Source: Halichoerus grypus
Lineage: Eukaryota > Chordata > Mammalia > Carnivora > Phocidae
Direction: 5' to 3'
Length of the DNA stretch: 64,000 nucleotides
NCBI RefSeq assembly: GCF_964656455.1
Contig: NC_135719.1
Location: 5,745,163-5,809,162 of the forward strand
A model generated the notes under the pieces. It was not told the origin of the DNA. It did not search any database and saw nothing but the letters and a program-made list of their open reading frames with translations. Below, piece after piece: positions 23,100 through 33,905 of this stretch (position 1 is its first letter; each line of letters opens with the position of its first letter). The position numbers and the translations under genes were made by a program.

Positions 23100-23330
23100 C
23101 TAGCCATCTTGAAGTTCTTCCTAATTTTCAGACCAGGGGCCCTCATTTTCATTTTGCAACACCAAATCATGTAGCCGGTCCTGGCTGACCTTTCCAGAGG
23201 TCATTTTTGCTAGAAAGGCCAGAGCAGGAAGGCGGTGGGCCAGCTCCAGTTGCTGCTCCCTGTTTGCTAACCAAATACGCATCCTGGCCTTGTTGACTCA
23301 GCCAGCAGGCGGGCCTGACTCAGATGAAGC
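23100..23330. promoter_or_regulatory. candidate enhancer: everted nuclear-receptor half sites and paired AP-1-like sites
   Basis: Positions 23186-23203 read TGACCTTTCCAGAGGTCA: two AGGTCA half sites in everted orientation with 6 bp between them (an ER6 layout). In known systems ER6 elements are bound by RXR heterodimers of PXR, CAR or VDR. About 95 bp downstream, TGACTCA occurs at 23294-23300, inside ttgactcagccagca, which resembles a Maf/NRF2 element. It occurs again at 23316-23322, 22 bp away. No repeat family is recognised here. Enhancer function is inference. Confidence 0.4.
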
Positions 23331-24377
23331 GTGAGGAGCTGTGTGTGCGCTGTAGCACGGCGTCGTTCCAGGGGCTCTGAGGGTCCGCCGCACACCGGGC
23401 CCAAGATGGTTCTGACCCCATCCCTCGGTGTAGGACGCACGGGTGGTCCTCAGGCCCCAAAGCCAGGCTGCACACCCGCCCAGTCCTGGAGACCTGCCTT
23501 CCGCAGTTCACTGGCGCTGAGGGTCCACATCCAGGAACAGCTGGGCGAAGAGTGGAGACGCCCCGTCTGTGGTTGCTGCGGGCTCCAAGAAGGGAGGCTC
23601 AGCTCATCACCCGCACGCTGCAGACAGAGAGCTGCGGGGCTTGGGGACAAGACCACGGATTCACGTGTGGCCCCCACACCGTTCACGGGACCACTGTGCA
23701 GTCACCAAGTCTCTAAATGAAGTGGCCAGGCGGATCCAGGCCAACACGGCGACCGCAGGCCCGACCCGAGCCCAGCCCCCTCCCGAGCTGCACTCCCCTT
23801 CTCTGCTGGTCCTTCACTCAAGGGCCAAGGCGCAGGCCAGGGACCCCCAATCCCAACACACTGGCCTTTCCCCTCTGCCAGAACTTTCCTTCTGAAGACC
23901 AAAGGCATACTCTCCAGACTCCCTCCCTACCAGCAGGGAGATCCTGGGGTCTGGTGCCTTTCGGGAGCCACGGACATCAGCCTCCCGCTCTGAAGGGGCA
24001 GAGGACCCCAACAGCCTCATTTCCAAGGGCTTGCAGTTCAGATGATCAAAACCTCCTGGCCCCAACCTGGGGGCGATGGGAAGAAGCCCAAGTCCCCACA
24101 GGTGCCAGGTGGGCAAAGGAAACACACCTGCAGGCAAAACGCAATTCAGCTGGAACCCAGGAGGCCCACCTACGGCCAGAACAAAGCCGGGCTCACCAGG
24201 CCTGCAAAGGGCGTCCTGGGCCCTAGGGTGGCGGGAGGGCAGGCGGGCCTCTTAGAAGGGGCCAGGAGAGTGAGGCAGTGAGGCGGGAGGCCGGGCCCTC
24301 CTCTCTGCCAGGGAAGGGCCCTCAGGAACTGGATTAATCAGCAGGAAACCGAAGACTGTTTCCCCGCACCAAGGGCA

Positions 24378-24409
<32 letters not shown>

Positions 24410-24589
24410 GGACACATACACAGGAATTCAGAAACTGGGAGGATAACTGGCAACTTCCTGGAGACCCACAATGCAATCCATTTTTTTTCAAATAACACAG
24501 ACAAAACAGCACAAAGAACCCTCCCTTTCCCAAGTGCAGAGACCCCCAGCATCATCTCATTTTTATCTCCCTCGGAAGCCCTTCCAGGA
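23331..24589. other. GC-rich single-copy DNA
   Basis: No repeat family recognised except the CA run listed separately. Several long frames on both strands are composition-driven. Confidence 0.4.
24384..24409. repeat. (AC)13 microsatellite
   Basis: Thirteen uninterrupted AC units; likely length-polymorphic. Confidence 0.95.
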
Positions 24590-24705
24590 GGGACTGTCAC
24601 TGCCCGTTTCCTAAACACCGAGACTCAGAGAAGGAAAGCCAGCGGGGCCGAAGTCACAACTGCTAGCCAGGCCCGCAACAAGGACTCCAAGGGCCAGCTC
24701 TTAAA
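24590..24705 (-). repeat. MIR-like remnant
   Basis: cactgcccgtttcctaaacaccgagactcagagaagg then gaagtcacaactgctagcca follows the reverse-complement MIR order. Confidence 0.55.
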
Positions 24706-25161
24706 CCACCTCGCTCCGTCCCGGACCAACCAATCTCCGTGCCCCCCAACCCCCACCCCCGGCTCCCGGACCAGGCTTCCATGAATCTTTGGGGACAAGC
24801 AGAAGGGCTCACAATGGAGTTGCCAGCTGGTGTGGCAGCCGACCGCCTTCTGCACGAACTGGCCTGTGGGGCTCCCAGGAAGAACGAGAACTAACGGGAC
24901 AGGTCCTGGCCCCGAGACTGAGGCAGGAGGTGCGTGATGCCCACACGGGTCCATGCCCGGCTCGAGGTGCGGCTGCAGGTCACGCCCTCGGATGCTGTCC
25001 CGGCAGGTTGCCTGCAGTATAAGTTGCTATAGCTCGTTCTCAATTCCTCTGGGCTGGGTGACGCTGTGCAGAACAGCACCATCGGCCCATGGCCCATCCT
25101 TTTGTGTGGCTCTGGCCCAAGAAGGTATGACAGTGCTTACACGTTTAAGAAATTAAATGTA
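24706..25161. other. single-copy DNA
   Basis: No repeat or exon recognised. Confidence 0.4.
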
Positions 25162-25556
25162 GGGGCGCCTGGGTGGCTCAGACAGTTAAGCGTCTGCTTT
25201 CAGCTCAGGTCATGATCTCAGGGTCCTGGGATGGAGCCCTGTGCTGGGCTCCTTGCTCAGCAGGGAGTCTGCTTCTCCCTCTCCCTCTGCCCCTCCCGCC
25301 CATGCTCTCTCTCTCTCTCTCTCAAATAAAATATATATATATTTTTAAGATTTTATTTATTTGACAGAGAGAGACACAGCGAGAGAGGGGACACAAGCAG
25401 GGGCAGACGGATAGGGAGAACTGGACTCCCCACTAAGCAAGGAGTCCAATGTGGGACTCGATCCCAGGACCCTGGGATCATGACCTGAGCCAAAGGCAGA
25501 AGCTTAACGACTGAGCCACCCAAGCACCCTCAAATAAATAAAATCCTCAAAAAAAA
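25162..25556 (+). mobile_element. SINEC interrupted by a second SINEC in its tail
   Basis: The outer plus-strand element starts gggcgcctgggtggctcaga. It reaches its CT tract and AAATAAAAT tail at about 25330, then resumes after the inserted element as caaataaataaaatcctc plus poly(A). The flank agaaattaaatgtag is duplicated at both ends (25148-25162 and 25557-25571), which proves the outer boundaries. Confidence 0.95.
25342..25530 (-). mobile_element. SINEC nested inside another SINEC
   Basis: Opposite-strand element from ttttaagattttatttattt to actgagccacccaagcaccc. It sits in the A-rich tail of the outer SINE; ctcaaataaa occurs on both sides of it as a probable target duplication. Confidence 0.93.
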
Positions 25557-25571
25557 AGAAATTAAATGTAG

Positions 25572-26086
25572 ATGTGTATCTTTCCCCTTAGGTGAACACT
25601 ACACTGCTAGGTGAGAGAGCCTCAAATTTGCCCTTCTGAAGGTCATCTCACCTGCCTCTCCTCTCTCTTTAAAACAGAAAAACAAAAAACAAAACAAAAA
25701 CATTTAAGTTTCTTAAGTGTTCTTGGAATTTACATTCAACTGCACATGGCCCGCTGAGCTTCATGGAGCTGAGGTTTGAAGAGAATGTTCTGTCAATGGG
25801 AAATTCACAAGTGTTCAGTCAGTACAAAATTTGCAATCCTTAGCCACGTTCATTGCTTTGCTGGGTTCCTCCAGATGGAAAAGGGCTCTGGTTTATAGGA
25901 GCCCAAGCATCTGCCGGTTTAATCTCAGAAGGACAAGGCCACTGTAACAGTTGAGGGTTGGCCTATGTTGGCTGTAAACAAGACTGGCGGCTAGGAAACA
26001 CCTGATGTTACTTTAAGATGCAGTCTCTCGGGCCCTGCCTGGATCCAGTGGATTGGGCTGGATCCAGCGGATTTGGGGCTGGACAC
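25572..26086. other. unassigned DNA
   Basis: An A-rich patch with several AAAAC units lies at about 25675-25702. At 26038-26082 the phrase ggatccagcggatt/ggatccagtggatt occurs twice in imperfect tandem. No exon recognised. Confidence 0.4.
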
Positions 26087-26102
26087 AGGGAACTGCATTT
26101 TT

Positions 26103-26271
26103 TTTTTTTTTAAGATTTTATTTATTTATTTGTCAGAGAGAGCACAAGCTGGGGGAGAAGCAAGCAGAGGGAGAAGCAGGCTCCCCGCCAAGCAAGGAGC
26201 CTGATGCGAGACTCAGATCATGACCTGAGCCGAAGGCAGACACTTAACCGACTGAGCCACCCAGGCGTCCC
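26103..26271 (-). mobile_element. SINEC with target duplication
   Basis: Minus-strand element from a T-run and aagattttatttatttattt to actgagccacccaggcgtcc. The flank agggaactgcattt is exact at 26087-26100 and about 26273-26286. Confidence 0.96.
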
Positions 26272-26589
26272 AAGGGAACTGCATTTTAACAAGCTCCCAA
26301 GCAGGGAATAATGAAGGACTCGGCCACTGAAGATGGCCCTGCTGCGTGAGAACCCGGAATTACGGGGCGCCACCAGGATCCTCAGAAGCTTTGGCCTGGG
26401 GCAAGTAAAACAAGCCCAAACCAAAAAGACCAACTGGGTTTAGTGCACGAGGGCAAGTGCTGCGTGAGTCCCTAGCGTAGAGATGCCAGCGGCCTAAATC
26501 CCGTTTGTTTGCTGAAGGCGGCCTCTCATTCTCCCTCAGCTGAGCCTGGCACATAGTAAACACTCAACTAACGTCAGTGGCTGTTCTTC

Positions 26590-26840
26590 ATCAACGAGGC
26601 AATTAAAGCCCAGAAGGCTTGCGGTTTGCTCAAGGTTAAGTTCTTGGCAAAACTAAGGCCTGCCCTGGAGCTCATGCCTCATTCCTCGGTAACTCAGTTT
26701 CCTGACCTATAAAATGGAGCTAATGTAGTTGCGAATCCTTCCATAGTTGTTGTGAAAACGAAAGGAGAGGATTGCTTTGTAAACGCACTTAGCCTGCCCT
26801 CCGGGGAGCACTCAGTAAATATACAGTAACTGTCCATATA
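26590..26840 (+). repeat. MIR SINE remnant(s)
   Basis: cctcggtaactcagtttcct, gacctataaaatggagctaa, gaggattgctttgtaaac, gggagcactcagtaaatata is a sense MIR from about 26690. The preceding 26590-26660 (gaggcaattaaagcccagaa...ctcaaggttaag) looks like a separate reverse-oriented MIR fragment. Confidence 0.7.
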
Positions 26841-27129
26841 ACCGTGACTCTCAATTTTGAAAGCCTGAGAATGACATAAAATCTGTTTCTGTCTGACTGG
26901 AGCTTGTTTATTCCGCGTGGATATTAGCACTAAATGCCCTGGTGAGGCTGAATGGCCCAAATGGCCCCTCCGCCTTGGTGGGGGCCCTTTCTGGTTGGAC
27001 AGGAGAGCTCACCACCCTGCAAATAGGCCACCCCATGACATACACCTGGCCTGTGCCTGCTCTTGGGAAGACCAGCTGGCAGAAACTCTCTGCAAACACG
27101 TTCCGGGCCCTCAGAGGTTTCCCAGTGGG
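26841..27129. other. unassigned DNA
   Basis: No repeat or exon recognised. Confidence 0.4.
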
Positions 27130-27235
27130 CACCTGTCCAGCACACTTACTATGTCCATAATATGCCAGGCAGGGTGCTGGGCACTGGAAAATACAAGAAC
27201 AGCAATAAACAGGGCAGAGCCTTCCCCTGCCATGA
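27130..27235 (+). repeat. old mammalian dispersed repeat fragment, family not named
   Basis: cacttactatgtccataata, tgccaggcagggtgctgggc, actggaaaatacaagaacag is the same pattern as at 17.6 kb. Confidence 0.55.
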
Positions 27236-27239
27236 ACTT

Positions 27240-27660
27240 ACAAAACTGTAAAGTGGGTACAAATTTCTTTTTCTGATTAAAAATTTCTATTATAAAATTA
27301 AGAAAACTACCCACTGCAAAGAGTTTGAAAAGGATGGAAGAGAAAAAAAAAAAAAAAATTAATACTCCTCACCCTAACCCAGCCCCTTCTTGTGTATTTC
27401 TTCCTGGGCCTCCCCAAGCATGTGGTTTTCACAGATGTTGATCGCGGCACCAACAACCTGGTGTCCTGCTCATTTCCCCTTACCTGGACGACCAAGCGAT
27501 TTTCCATGTTGTACGTTCATAATCAATAGTCTATGTTCATAAACACAGCACGTCCACACTAACACACAGACCACCATCTGCCTGGCCACGCTCGCACCGA
27601 AAGACACTCAGATTTCTTCCCATTTGTCCGTACGGCCCACAAAATGCCTTCATGCATTCA
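27240..27660 (-). repeat. possible old L1 fragment, antisense
   Basis: The AT-rich texture and phrases such as atgttgtacgttcataatca resemble reverse-complement L1 3'-end sequence. The match is weak. A 17-nt A-run lies at about 27342-27358. Confidence 0.3.
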
Positions 27661-27679
27661 TGCAGAGAGAAGATAAAGG

Positions 27680-27900
27680 GAAGAGGCAGATGTATAATTC
27701 GATGGTGTCAGATGAGCCTGGGTTGAATAATGCCACTGTGTGAACCTGGACAAGTCACTTAACCTCTTTGAACTTTGGTTTCCCCTCAAATTGGCACAAC
27801 ACTTCCTTCATATGGTTATGAAGAGGATTAAACTGGAGACCCTCAGTAAAACCCCCAGCACAGGGGCTGACAGTAAATATGCACTTTCTGTTCTCTTAAA
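27680..27900 (+). repeat. MIR SINE, nearly full length
   Basis: gatgagcctgggttgaataa, tgccactgtgtgaacctgga, caagtcacttaacctctttg, aactttggtttcccctc, gaagaggattaaactggaga and gcacaggggctgacagtaaa follow the MIR consensus end to end. Confidence 0.9.
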
Positions 27901-28268
27901 TACCAGAAGATCGTCACTGTGACTCCTGAATGCCTTCTCAAAGGCTAGGACAATCTGCAGAGACACCCCTTGGAGGACGGCACAGGAGCTTCCCCAATCC
28001 TCCGCACAGATAGCTAAATTCTGGGAAATTTAGGACTCACAACTGAAGTAATTCAGAGGAGTGTATGTATTCTGCAACTTACTTCAAAATGGTTCAGGAA
28101 AAAAAAACCCATATACATGTACCGATGAAGCAAATACGGCAGCAAACATCACTGTAATAGCTAATCACGAGTGTACGAGTATTTACTGTACTGTTCTTTC
28201 ATTTCTATATAATTGCAATTTTTCGTTATAAAACCTTGGTGAAAACTCCTGCTTTAAATTTAAAAGGT
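27901..28268. other. unassigned DNA
   Basis: AT-rich, probably old LINE-derived (for example near 28180-28250), but not matched to a family. Confidence 0.35.
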
Positions 28269-28464
28269 AGGGCACCTAGGTGGCTCAGTCGTTAAGCGCC
28301 TGCCTTCGGCTCAGGTCATGATCCCGGGGTCCTGGGATTGAGCCCCGCATCGGGCTCCCTGCTCAGCGGGAAGCCTGCTTCTCCCTCTCCCATTCCCCCT
28401 GCTTGTGTTCCCTCTCTCGCTGTGTCTCTGTCAAATAAATAAATAAAATATTAAAAAAAATTTT
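28269..28464 (+). mobile_element. SINEC, full length
   Basis: gggcacctaggtggctcagt through the CT tract (gcttgtgttccctctctcgc) to aaataaataaataaaatatt. The middle carries the 'gcatcgggctccctgctcagcgggaagcctgc' subfamily signature in pieces, shared with the copies at 38.6 and 61.2 kb. Confidence 0.95.
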
Positions 28465-28654
28465 TTAGAAGGTAAAAAGCCATATAATACTTAAAAAACT
28501 TGCATTGCATTCATTTATTTGAACAAGTAATAATAGTACAATATCTGTGATGCTCTCTGACCTCATAGAGCATACCATCCAGCATTTCTTTGGGTGGGTA
28601 TTTCCTTGCTAATTTTATTGTCTGTTCACTTTCTCTTCAAGTTTCAATCTTGAT

Positions 28655-28837
28655 TAAAAAAAGATTTATATTTATTTGAGGTGGGGAGGGGCAGAGGGAG
28701 AGGGAGAGAGAGTCTTAAGCCGACTCTGCACTGAGCGTGGAGTCCGACGAGGGGCCTGATCTCATGACTCTGAGATCAGGACCTGAGCCAAAACCAAGAG
28801 TCGGACGCTTAACCAACTGCACCACTTGGGCACCCCT
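28655..28837 (-). mobile_element. SINEC, full length, older
   Basis: Minus-strand element from aaagatttatatttatttga to accaactgcaccacttgggc. Head substitutions (cacttgggcacccc) show it is older than the neighbouring copies. Confidence 0.92.
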
Positions 28838-28859
28838 AAACCTCGATTTTTAAAAACAA

Positions 28860-30330
28860 ATGTATATATGGTCTTAGTAGCATCAAAATATTAACCCTTT
28901 AGGGTATCTTATAATAAAATCTTTTCCCCAGGTTCTCAAATGTTTCGTAGAATTCACAGAGCAGTTACAATTTTTTTTTTTTTTAATGTAGTCAAATCTG
29001 TTGGGTTTTTGATGACTTTTTTATTTCTAAACTTTGGAAACCGACCTTTAGCCCAAGATTTGGTATAGAATAAACTGAATATATGGAACGTTTACTTCTT
29101 CTTTAGTATATATTTCTGTTTCAGTATTATTGAGGATTTTAAAAGCAAGGCTAGGACAGTGAATATGACGGCAGGCCTCCTAACTTTGTTACTGGTTTGA
29201 ACAGGAACGCTTCTAGTGTTTCATGGTTAATTACAACATTGGCTATTGGTTTGAAATAGATATTCTTCATCACGTTACAAATGCGCCCTTCTATTCCTTT
29301 TTTGGTGTATTGATTAGGTAGAAATGGTTGTTCGATTTTAATCAATTTTCCCCTGCATATATTGGAATCAATCCAGTTTTACTTCTTTAACCCATTAGCA
29401 TGACGTAGTTACTATATTAAGCTTTCCTGATATTGACAATTGCCCCCACTGGGTTATGGTAGATGACTTGTTTAATACATTATTGAATTCTATTTCCAAC
29501 ATAACATTTCCATCCTCTGTGCCATGATTAATATCAGGCTTATTTTGCTTTGTAGAATGAATTGGATCATTCCATCAATCTTGTGCTAAGCCATGGACTA
29601 GCTTAATATTATCAGTATTATCAAATTTGAAATAATTACCTAGCAAAAACACTTGGGACCGGTGTCTTCTTTGGGTAAAGGGGGCAGTGCTTTGATAACA
29701 ATCACAAATTTTTTTTCTCAATTAACAACATATATATTTTCAGAAGAGCCTTCATCTAATTGAGATTTTCAAACTTAAGTTGATCGTGCCTACATTTTAT
29801 TTCTTAAAATGTCTCTATTGCGATGTTCCCTTTCTTGTTCCTATTATTTTTTTCTCTTCTTTCTCAAGTAGATTTGCCAGAGGTTAGTCTAATGTATTGT
29901 TTGTTTAAAAACAGAATCAGCTCTTGGATATATTTGCTAATTTTACTGTGTTTCTGTTTTCTAATTCATTTATTTCTGGCTTTACTCTTTTTTTCCTCCC
30001 CATTTTCCTTAGGGGCTGTTTTTTATTCTTTTTTTTCTAAGATCTCAGGCTAATTCTTGGTTTATTCTCTTTTTCTGTCTCCCTTCTTCTAATAAACGCA
30101 TTTAAGTCCATGAGAATAGCGGCAGCTGTCTCCCAGAGGTTTAGTTACGTGGCATTCTGGTTTTCAAGGCTTTCTAAATATTTGTCACTATATTCTTTAT
30201 TCCTTCCTTGACCACATAGCAATTTTGGAGAGGGTTTTAAAATTTTTCAAGTGGTTGGGTTTTAGTTTTAGTCCGTTTAAATTTACAATTATTTTGGCTA
30301 CGTTTACTGCATGGTGATCAAAGGACTCCC
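28860..30330 (-). mobile_element. degenerate L1 (LINE-1), antisense
   Basis: The plus strand reads as the reverse complement of an old mammalian L1. It runs from a 3'-end-like part (aatgtagtcaaatctgttgg) into ORF2-like sequence. Recognisable phrases are ccagaggttagtctaatgta, cagaatcagctcttggatat and gtgtttctgttttctaattc. They correspond to the complement of the reverse-transcriptase region. It is full of stops and frameshifts and cannot be active. Confidence 0.75.
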
Positions 30331-30651
30331 TGACTGGCACAATTTCTGTTGTGGGTGGAACGTGAGTTCTTACAGTTGGTTACTGGTGGCTGACAGAAAT
30401 GTCTGCAAAGCATATGCTCGCTTGCAAAGCCCAAGTGCTTTTCAAAAGTTCTTGCTTGCCATAATGTTACGTCAAACGAAAGAGAAAGAGGATACAGAGT
30501 TCAATGTGCTTGTAACCATGTTTAAAATACAGTATGTTTACTTATGTGCACTGAAGGCTGTGACCAAATATATAAAGGCACTGAACAGTGTTGGTAACTT
30601 CTACTTTGAGGAGATTATGGGCAATTTTTACTTTCCCGTATTTTTCTTCTT
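30331..30651. other. AT-rich old repeat-like DNA
   Basis: The part up to the SINE ends in ttatgggcaatttttacttt, typical of old L1 3' ends in sense orientation. A weak L1 relic is likely. The frame 30311-30667 has no recognisable domain. Confidence 0.4.
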
Positions 30652-30768
30652 CTTTTTTTTAAAGTAGCGTGGAGCCCAGCACAGGGCTTAAACTCACGAC
30701 CCTGAGATTGAGACCTGAGCTGAGATCAAGAGTCAGACGCTCAACCGACTCAGCCACTCGGGCACCCT
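30652..30768 (-). mobile_element. SINEC, short form
   Basis: Minus-strand short element (gtggagcccagcacagggct to ctcagccactcgggcaccct). The flank ctttcccgtattttt before it and ctttcctgtattttt after it form an imperfect target duplication. Confidence 0.9.
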
Positions 30769-32544
30769 GACACTTTCCTGTATTTTTAAATTGTCCTGTA
30801 TTTCAAATTTTCTATAGAAGCGTAAGATTTACTCTTTTAATAATAAGATTTCTCTGAATGCTAATTCGCCTAAGCTTTGGTAAGAGAAATGCTCTGCGGC
30901 TGAAACTGTTTTTGCAAATCGCCCCCTGGCCAGAGTTAAGGAAGTTACGAAGAAGTACCTGAGCAATGCTTGGACTTGGACCCTAACCGGCAATGACAGC
31001 TGAAGATGGTGACCCTTGTGAGGGAGCCACTGTCACTCTGGTGCTGGAGGTCCCCTCTGGAGGACGTTCATTCGCAGGAGGCACCCAGGAGAGTCACCCT
31101 CATCCTCCGTGTTCCCCACTCGCAAACGAGCATGCCCTCATTACTGTGATGGTGGACTTGTCCCTCAAAGGAAAAAGCAGAATCCAACTACTACAACCGA
31201 CCCATGTGGGCTTTTATTTTCTCCCTTCCTACATGATCTCTAAGGCCTACCCCAAAAAACCACATTTCCAACTGCTAGAGCTGAACTTGGAGCAACTCTG
31301 GCCAAAGCCCCCATCTGGGCCCTTGCAAATGGAAAAGGTGGCTGACGGTCCCCTTGGAGGTACCACCAGCTCCTGTGGCTCCCCCCCAGTACCAGCAGCT
31401 CTGGAGACGGAAAGATACAGAGAGATCCAGAAGCCTGCTCCATGACTGCCCACCCTGAGAAGGAAGCAGGGAGGGAAGCTGAAGGAGAGGCGGCAGGGGC
31501 AAGAAAGGATGAGAGAGGGAGAAGGGGGTGTGTGACAGGGAGCGGAGAGGTAGTTCAGGAGTTCCTGGGAGACCCATCCGTTCAGAACCACGAGCCAGTG
31601 AGCGCACCGCACAGCCCGGCCAGCCACCTGGGCTGACTCCCCCTCTCAACGTTCATTACCATTACCAGGAGTCCCTCACACGGGGAAAGACTTTCTCCTG
31701 TTTCCCTGCCCTCCATCCCCACTGACCCGCACCCTCTGCACCGGAAGACAGTGGCAGGAAGGAGGGAGAAAAGCATGTTGGGGAGGAAGGGGAGACAGGA
31801 GGACCCTCAGATGTCTCGACTGGCTTCCAAAGAGCCCCTGCCCAGTCTGGTGGGTAGTCTGGGGCCACCTGCGTCATAGGGAGGAGACACTTAGAAGGCC
31901 GAGGAAGACAATCCTGACGGAGGTGCCCTTCCCCGAGGGGAACATATTAAGGTGGCCAAGCAAAGACAGCAAGGGCCAAAAGCAGTGCAGCGGTGGGCAG
32001 AGAGATGTGGGTGTGTGCCCAGCTCCCAGCGGTGTCTTGTCTCTGGGGGACGCTCACTACCTGGGTATAGCTCAGGTAAGGGGTGTGGGAGGTCTCGTGA
32101 CTGCCGCCAGGGAAAAGAGCCACAGCCATCCTTTCTCTATAAACCCTGCGCCCCCACCCCCAGCCGCCCTTGCTGTCCCTCTGGCTTCCTACGTCCGGGC
32201 AGAGTTCTGCCCACCACCTTGGATGTTCTGAGCAGTGACCTTCAAGCACGTCTATGTTTAAGCCTGATGCCGCCTGCAGGCCCCAACTTCCTGCCCTCTG
32301 CCCTGTGTAGTGTCTACACAGCAGGTTGAAACGCCCAAATCAGAATGCAGCCAAGGACCTGGAGCCAATACCCTTTGGAAAGGGTGTTCTCAGCACGTCC
32401 GCCAGCAGAAGAACTTACAGAGGGAGAATGGGAGTGAACTCGTGTTTTCGGTCTAATTTTTATCTAGAAGTTAGCAGGCTCTCCAGTGGCTCATCTGGCC
32501 CACCTCTGTGTCTCCTGCTTTATTTACTGTTCTGGTGTGTCCTA
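30769..32544. other. single-copy DNA with an unrecognised 150-codon frame
   Basis: The frame 30993-31445 (plus) opens on a true ATG (caatgacagctgaag) and runs 150 codons. I recognise no domain, it has no splice-like boundaries, and its Kozak context is only fair. A chance frame, or one within an unmasked repeat, is the safer reading. The rest of the block, including a purine-rich stretch near 31450-31545, is unassigned. Confidence 0.4.
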
Positions 32545-32800
32545 GGGGTTGGGTGGCAGAGTGGTTCAATGGATGGAGTATGAACTCTGGACTCAAGTCA
32601 TACCTGGGTTCAAATCCCCCTACCATCCCTTACAGGGACAAGGCCGTGGGAAAGTGGCCACCTTCGTGAACCTGCTTCTCTGCCTCTAAAATGAGTCCGG
32701 AATACTGTTTCTGGTTATTGACTGGTTATTGACTAAAAAGAGTCTAGCCTTCTGATTGGCCCGAGCAGGTGCTCAACGAACACTGGTTTTCTTTCTCTTT
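32545..32800 (+). repeat. MIR SINE, nearly full length
   Basis: ggcagagtggttcaatggat, gaactctggactcaagtcat, acctgggttcaaatccccct, then gcctctaaaatgagtccgga and caggtgctcaacgaacactg follow the MIR from its tRNA-like head to its tail. This is one of the few copies here keeping the tRNA-like 5' part. Confidence 0.85.
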
Positions 32801-33159
32801 CTCTTGCCAAGCTTCAGGGAAACCCAGCCTGAAGATCTCATGCACTCATGCAACATTTCAAAAGATCTTCCTACATTCTCAAGTCAATTTGGTAACTATA
32901 AATATGTATTAGGAACACACCCTGGTGGAAAAATTTCACTTGGGATTATTTCTTGGTGAGTTTTAAGAAATACAATCAAGCATAGAAAATACACTTTTGT
33001 AAATTATCTGTAAACAACTGGTGCAAAGCTGAAATTTTAGGTGAAATGAGAAGGAATTCAAGCACAAGTGCTATACTTATTCCTCTGAGGGGTTTCTCCA
33101 CTCTCAGATCAACATTTCCAGGGGGATTTCCCCACATGGAGTTAACAACAACACAAGTC
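32801..33159. other. unassigned DNA
   Basis: No repeat or exon recognised. Confidence 0.4.
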
Positions 33160-33645
33160 CCAAGTCCCCTGGTTTATGGCAGTGATCTGTCATGTTGCTT
33201 CTTCGCTCAGAGCCCATGGGGGCTCTGCCTAGCCTCTGGATTAAGTCCAAGTCTTTGGACACATTCCCAGATCAGCCCCTCCCTACACCTCCAGCCCCTT
33301 CTTCTACCATCTCACCTACACATCCTACCTCCCATCCACACCAAACCACCACTGAGTCTTCAAATGTGCCGGTTCTTCCTGCCTTGGCATGTTTCAGTAC
33401 CCAATGGAATGCTCCTGCTCCCCTTGCCTGCTGAGACTCCCCTAAAGACCACCTCCACCAGGCAGTCTTCTCTGCATACATCCCTGCCCCCACCATATTC
33501 CTAACTTCCTGTGCTCTTGTTTGCATATCCAATATTCCTTCTGGCTGAGGGCTCACTGGGGACAAAAGCCCTGTCATTTCCCTTTATGTCACAGAGTCTG
33601 GCACATGGTAGGTACTTGGCAAATGTTTGCTGCTCTAATAAAGGA
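33160..33645 (+). repeat. L2 LINE 3' end
   Basis: Long L2 remnant: tagcctctggattaagtcca, cattcccagatcagcccctc, ttcctgccttggcatgtttc, tggaatgctcctgctcccct, gactcccctaaagaccacct, then ggctgagggctcactgggga and tctggcacatggtaggtact. The 3' end (ggcaaatgtttgctgctcta) is preserved. Confidence 0.88.
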
Positions 33646-33719
33646 ATAAAGAGATGAGTAAGGAGATTTGTAAGAGAAAAGAGAAGTCAGGATGGCTCTT
33701 CCATCCTGAATTGACTTGA

Positions 33720-33905
33720 CAGCCCTGTGGTACGCAGGTAATAATGATAACCATGTGTTACCCCGCAGAGAGCACAGCTATAAAAAGTAGGCTCATAAAC
33801 CCATTTCACAGGCCATGAAACCAAGGCTTGGTCGGGAAGGCTATGCCTCATTGGGGCTGGGAGATGGTGAGCCAAGATGCAAAGCCATGGTTCCTGTGAA
33901 CCTGA
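33720..33905 (-). repeat. MIR SINE remnant
   Basis: aaacccatttcacaggccat, gaaaccaaggcttggtcggg, gagatggtgagccaagatgc is a reverse-complement MIR core. Confidence 0.65.

Noticed and set aside
28860..30330. A functional reverse transcriptase gene
   Set aside because: The L1 ORF2-like sequence is antisense, heavily diverged and interrupted by many stops and indels.
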